A DNA stretch of 15,788 bases from positions 1 through 15,788 of the forward strand of contig DDIK01000014.1 in the NCBI GenBank assembly GCA_002338505.1, in the 5' to 3' direction. Made by a program: the position numbers and the translations under genes. Positions 14,146-15,788 of the stretch are shown here, in pieces. The stretch comes from Bacteriovorax sp. UBA1852. Its GTDB lineage: Bacteria > Bdellovibrionota > Bacteriovoracia > Bacteriovoracales > Bacteriovoracaceae. Numbering within the stretch: the stretch's first letter is position 1; every line of letters starts with the position of its first letter. Under the pieces are notes generated by a model. The model was not told the DNA's origin. It made no database searches and was given only the letters and a program-made list of their open reading frames with translations.

Positions 14146-15162
14146 TTACCTAATTCTTGGATTAACGTAGGTGTAGATCACATCAACTAAGAAGTTGATC
14201 GTGATGATCATCATAGCTATGAAGAGAACCCCTCCTTGAATAACGGGATAATCTCTCGCGTGGATACTTGCTACAAGCCACTTTCCTATTCCAGGCCATG
14301 AAAAAATTGTTTCCGTTAAAATTGCGCCGGTGATGATACTTCCAAAAAGTAGACCTATGACAGTCACAATTGGAATTAATGCATTTCTAAAAGCATGAAC
14401 CCAGATTACTTTTCTATATGTTTGTCCCTTTGCCTTTGCTGTTTGAATATAAGGAGCGCGAAGTACTTCTAATACTGAAGACCTCGTCATTCGTGCAACG
14501 ACTGCAAGCGGAATCGTTCCCATGGCAATAGTTGGAAGAAGAAGGTGCTTAATGGTGCTAATAAATGGACCGAGTCCTTCTTCTCTTAGGACACTAGGAT
14601 TAAGTGAGTCAATAAGCATGAAACCTGTAAGAGCATCAACATCATAAATGACATTAATTCTTCCTGAAACCGGTGTGAGTCCTAAGTGAACAGAGAAAAT
14701 TATAATGAGAATGAGTCCCCACCAGAATATAGGCATGGAAAACCCTACGAGTGAAGTACCCATCAATAAGTAATCAACAGGAGTATTTCTCTTCGTGGCA
14801 GCGATAACTCCTGCTGGTATCCCTAGAAGAATTGCAAATATTATGGCACATAAACCAAGTTCTAAAGTTGCAGGAAAGCGATCAAAGAACTCTTTTGTTA
14901 CAGGCCTCTTAGATACTAGGGAATTACCAAAGTCACCAGTTATAGCATTTTTCATATAGGTGAAATATTGAGTAGTGACTGGTTTGTCCAGACCAAGAGA
15001 TTGTTTCATTTCAAGGTAAATCTTTGGATCGGCACCTCTTTCTCCTAGCATCAAAAGAACAGGGTCTCCAGGAACCATTCTGATGATAAAGAAGGAAAAT
15101 AGCGATATTCCTATGAGTGTGGGGATAAGTTGTAATAACCTATCGAGTAAGTATTTTTTCAT
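14146..15162 (-). CDS. dppB: Dipeptide ABC transporter permease DppB
   Basis: A 338-residue inner-membrane permease with six predicted membrane helices. Recognisable DppB stretches: RMVPGDPV (28-35), GERGADP, ATLELGLCAIIFA, SMPIFWWGLILI, LTPVSGR, TGFMLIDS, IPLAVVARMTRSSVLEVL (217-234, EAA loop start), ILTETIFSWPGIGKWL and the terminal YVNPRIR. These track E. coli DppB closely rather than OppB. AGGTG stands 5 bases before the ATG. It is the first gene of dppBCDF. The binding protein DppA, usually upstream, is absent; a divergent family-3 binding protein gene lies there instead. Confidence 0.95.
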   Translation of the reverse strand: MKKYLLDRLLQLIPTLIGISLFSFFIIRMVPGDPVLLMLGERGADPKIYLEMKQSLGLDKPVTTQYFTYMKNAITGDFGNSLVSKRPVTKEFFDRFPATLELGLCAIIFAILLGIPAGVIAATKRNTPVDYLLMGTSLVGFSMPIFWWGLILIIIFSVHLGLTPVSGRINVIYDVDALTGFMLIDSLNPSVLREEGLGPFISTIKHLLLPTIAMGTIPLAVVARMTRSSVLEVLRAPYIQTAKAKGQTYRKVIWVHAFRNALIPIVTVIGLLFGSIITGAILTETIFSWPGIGKWLVASIHARDYPVIQGGVLFIAMMIITINFLVDVIYTYVNPRIR

Positions 15163-15217
15163 CTTTTCACCTATATTCCTTAAGTCTCTTTAATATTATG
15201 GTACCTGAGTTGCTTAG

Positions 15218-15227
15218 TCTAATTAGA
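15218..15227. repeat. 10-bp palindrome in the dppB divergent region
   Basis: TCTAATTAGA lies midway in the 108-base gap between the dppB start (15162) and the divergent ATG at 15271. It could be a regulator site shared by both, but the length is modest for AT-rich DNA. A possible dppB -10 (CATAAT, minus strand 15195-15200) is nearby. Confidence 0.22.
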
Positions 15228-15270
15228 GAAAAGTATTGAATAAATTGGCGATGACGCTTAGAGTTGTTGT

Positions 15271-15788
15271 ATGAGATTAATTATAGCTCTGTGCTGTTTT
15301 TCTACATTTGCCATGAATACTGTGAAAGTTGGACTCTTTGCTCTTGAGCCCTATGCAAAAATGGTCGATGGCAATCCTCAGGGGATCATGTACCAGTTTT
15401 TAAATGAAGTTGATGAAGAGATGAGCGATGTAAAGTTTCGTTATGATGTTTTTCCTTATAATCGGATGATTAATCAGCTTAAGGGTGGAGATATAGAATT
15501 AGCTGTTTTCTATGAGAATAATAAAGCTGGAACTAATGAACTTAAGGCCTTTGAGACTCTTGGTAATATCAATTACATCATTGGAGCGACTTTATATTCA
15601 AAAGATATAGAAAAGTTAAAGCTTGGACTCATCAGATTGGCAAGCTACGGACCTGAAATAGATGACATTGCACAAGATAAGAAGATCTTCTTAAAGACCT
15701 ATGATCAAGGTATCAAGATGTTAAAGTACCGAAGAATTAGTCATCTCGTTATTCCATCCACAACATTTTATGATTACTGTAAGAAGAA
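15271..15788 (+). CDS. Secreted family-3 solute-binding protein, N-terminal part
   Basis: Open from the ATG at 15271 to the window edge (172 complete codons, no stop). It begins MRLIIALCCFSTFA, a short signal peptide probably cleaved near Ala14. Then VKVGLFALEPYAKMVDGNPQGIMYQFLNEV, a beta strand, ligand loop and GxxxxFLNE helix as in family-3 (amino-acid-type) periplasmic binding proteins; YNRMINQLKGGDIELAVFYEN follows, the usual R-x-x-x-x-L-x-x-G-x-(I/D) segment (motifs read separately). A stop at 15259-15261 excludes an earlier start. The Shine-Dalgarno is weak (TTAGAG). Many such proteins in Bdellovibrionota stand alone without a transporter. Pairing with the Dpp channel is unlikely, since DppA is a larger family-5 protein. 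The ligand is unknown. Confidence 0.72.
   Translation, partial: MRLIIALCCFSTFAMNTVKVGLFALEPYAKMVDGNPQGIMYQFLNEVDEEMSDVKFRYDVFPYNRMINQLKGGDIELAVFYENNKAGTNELKAFETLGNINYIIGATLYSKDIEKLKLGLIRLASYGPEIDDIAQDKKIFLKTYDQGIKMLKYRRISHLVIPSTTFYDYCKK

Overview
The window reads as AT-rich chromosomal DNA from a motile Gram-negative bacterium: there is a flagellin, an ExbB/ExbD-type inner-membrane motor and periplasmic binding proteins with signal peptides. The low GC, the short and atypical flagellin, the tight gene packing and a lone degenerate HD-GYP protein fit the Bdellovibrionota, perhaps a Bacteriovorax-like member. That placement is an inference from general resemblance, not from a marker gene. I see no rRNA, tRNA, insertion sequence, CRISPR array or phage gene. 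No stretch over 300 bases lacks a gene; the longest gaps are about 180-200 bases and all are divergent regulatory regions.

Layout. (1) 61-971, minus: exbB-exbD pair, stop and start overlapping by one base. (2) 1175-2008, plus: a 277-residue flagellin behind a good sigma-28-type promoter, divergent from exbB. (3) 2005-8709, minus: a complete phosphate regulon operon, pstS-pstC-pstA-pstB-phoU-phoB-phoR, with small gaps or overlaps and a Pho-box-like direct repeat upstream of pstS. Its last gene, phoR, ends inside the flagellin stop codon. (4) 8839-10212, minus: a 72-residue protein of unknown function and a degenerate HD-GYP protein whose mRNA may be leaderless. (5) 10407-11300, plus: an unrecognised 297-residue protein with a weak PilZ-like stretch, divergent from the HD-GYP gene. 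(6) 11302-15162, minus: dppB-dppC-dppD-dppF, the membrane and ATPase parts of a dipeptide-type ABC importer, with no dppA in view. (7) 15271 to the right edge, plus: the start of a secreted family-3 solute-binding protein, cut off by the window.

How the parts work together. PstS binds periplasmic phosphate, PstC/PstA form the channel and PstB drives it. PhoU links transporter status to the PhoR kinase, which phosphorylates PhoB, and PhoB should bind the repeat upstream of pstS. Transport, sensing and response therefore sit in one autoregulated unit. The Dpp block imports peptides, plausible for an organism that lives on protein. ExbB/ExbD use the proton gradient to energise an outer-membrane process whose partner is not visible.

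The most conspicuous non-coding structures are a Pho-box-like repeat interleaved with a hairpin, a perfect 18-bp palindrome across two convergent stop codons, and a leaderless-type promoter on the HD-GYP gene. Most of the window is conventional biology. The least understood part is 8.8-11.3 kb, and I do not see convincing evidence of a wholly new system.
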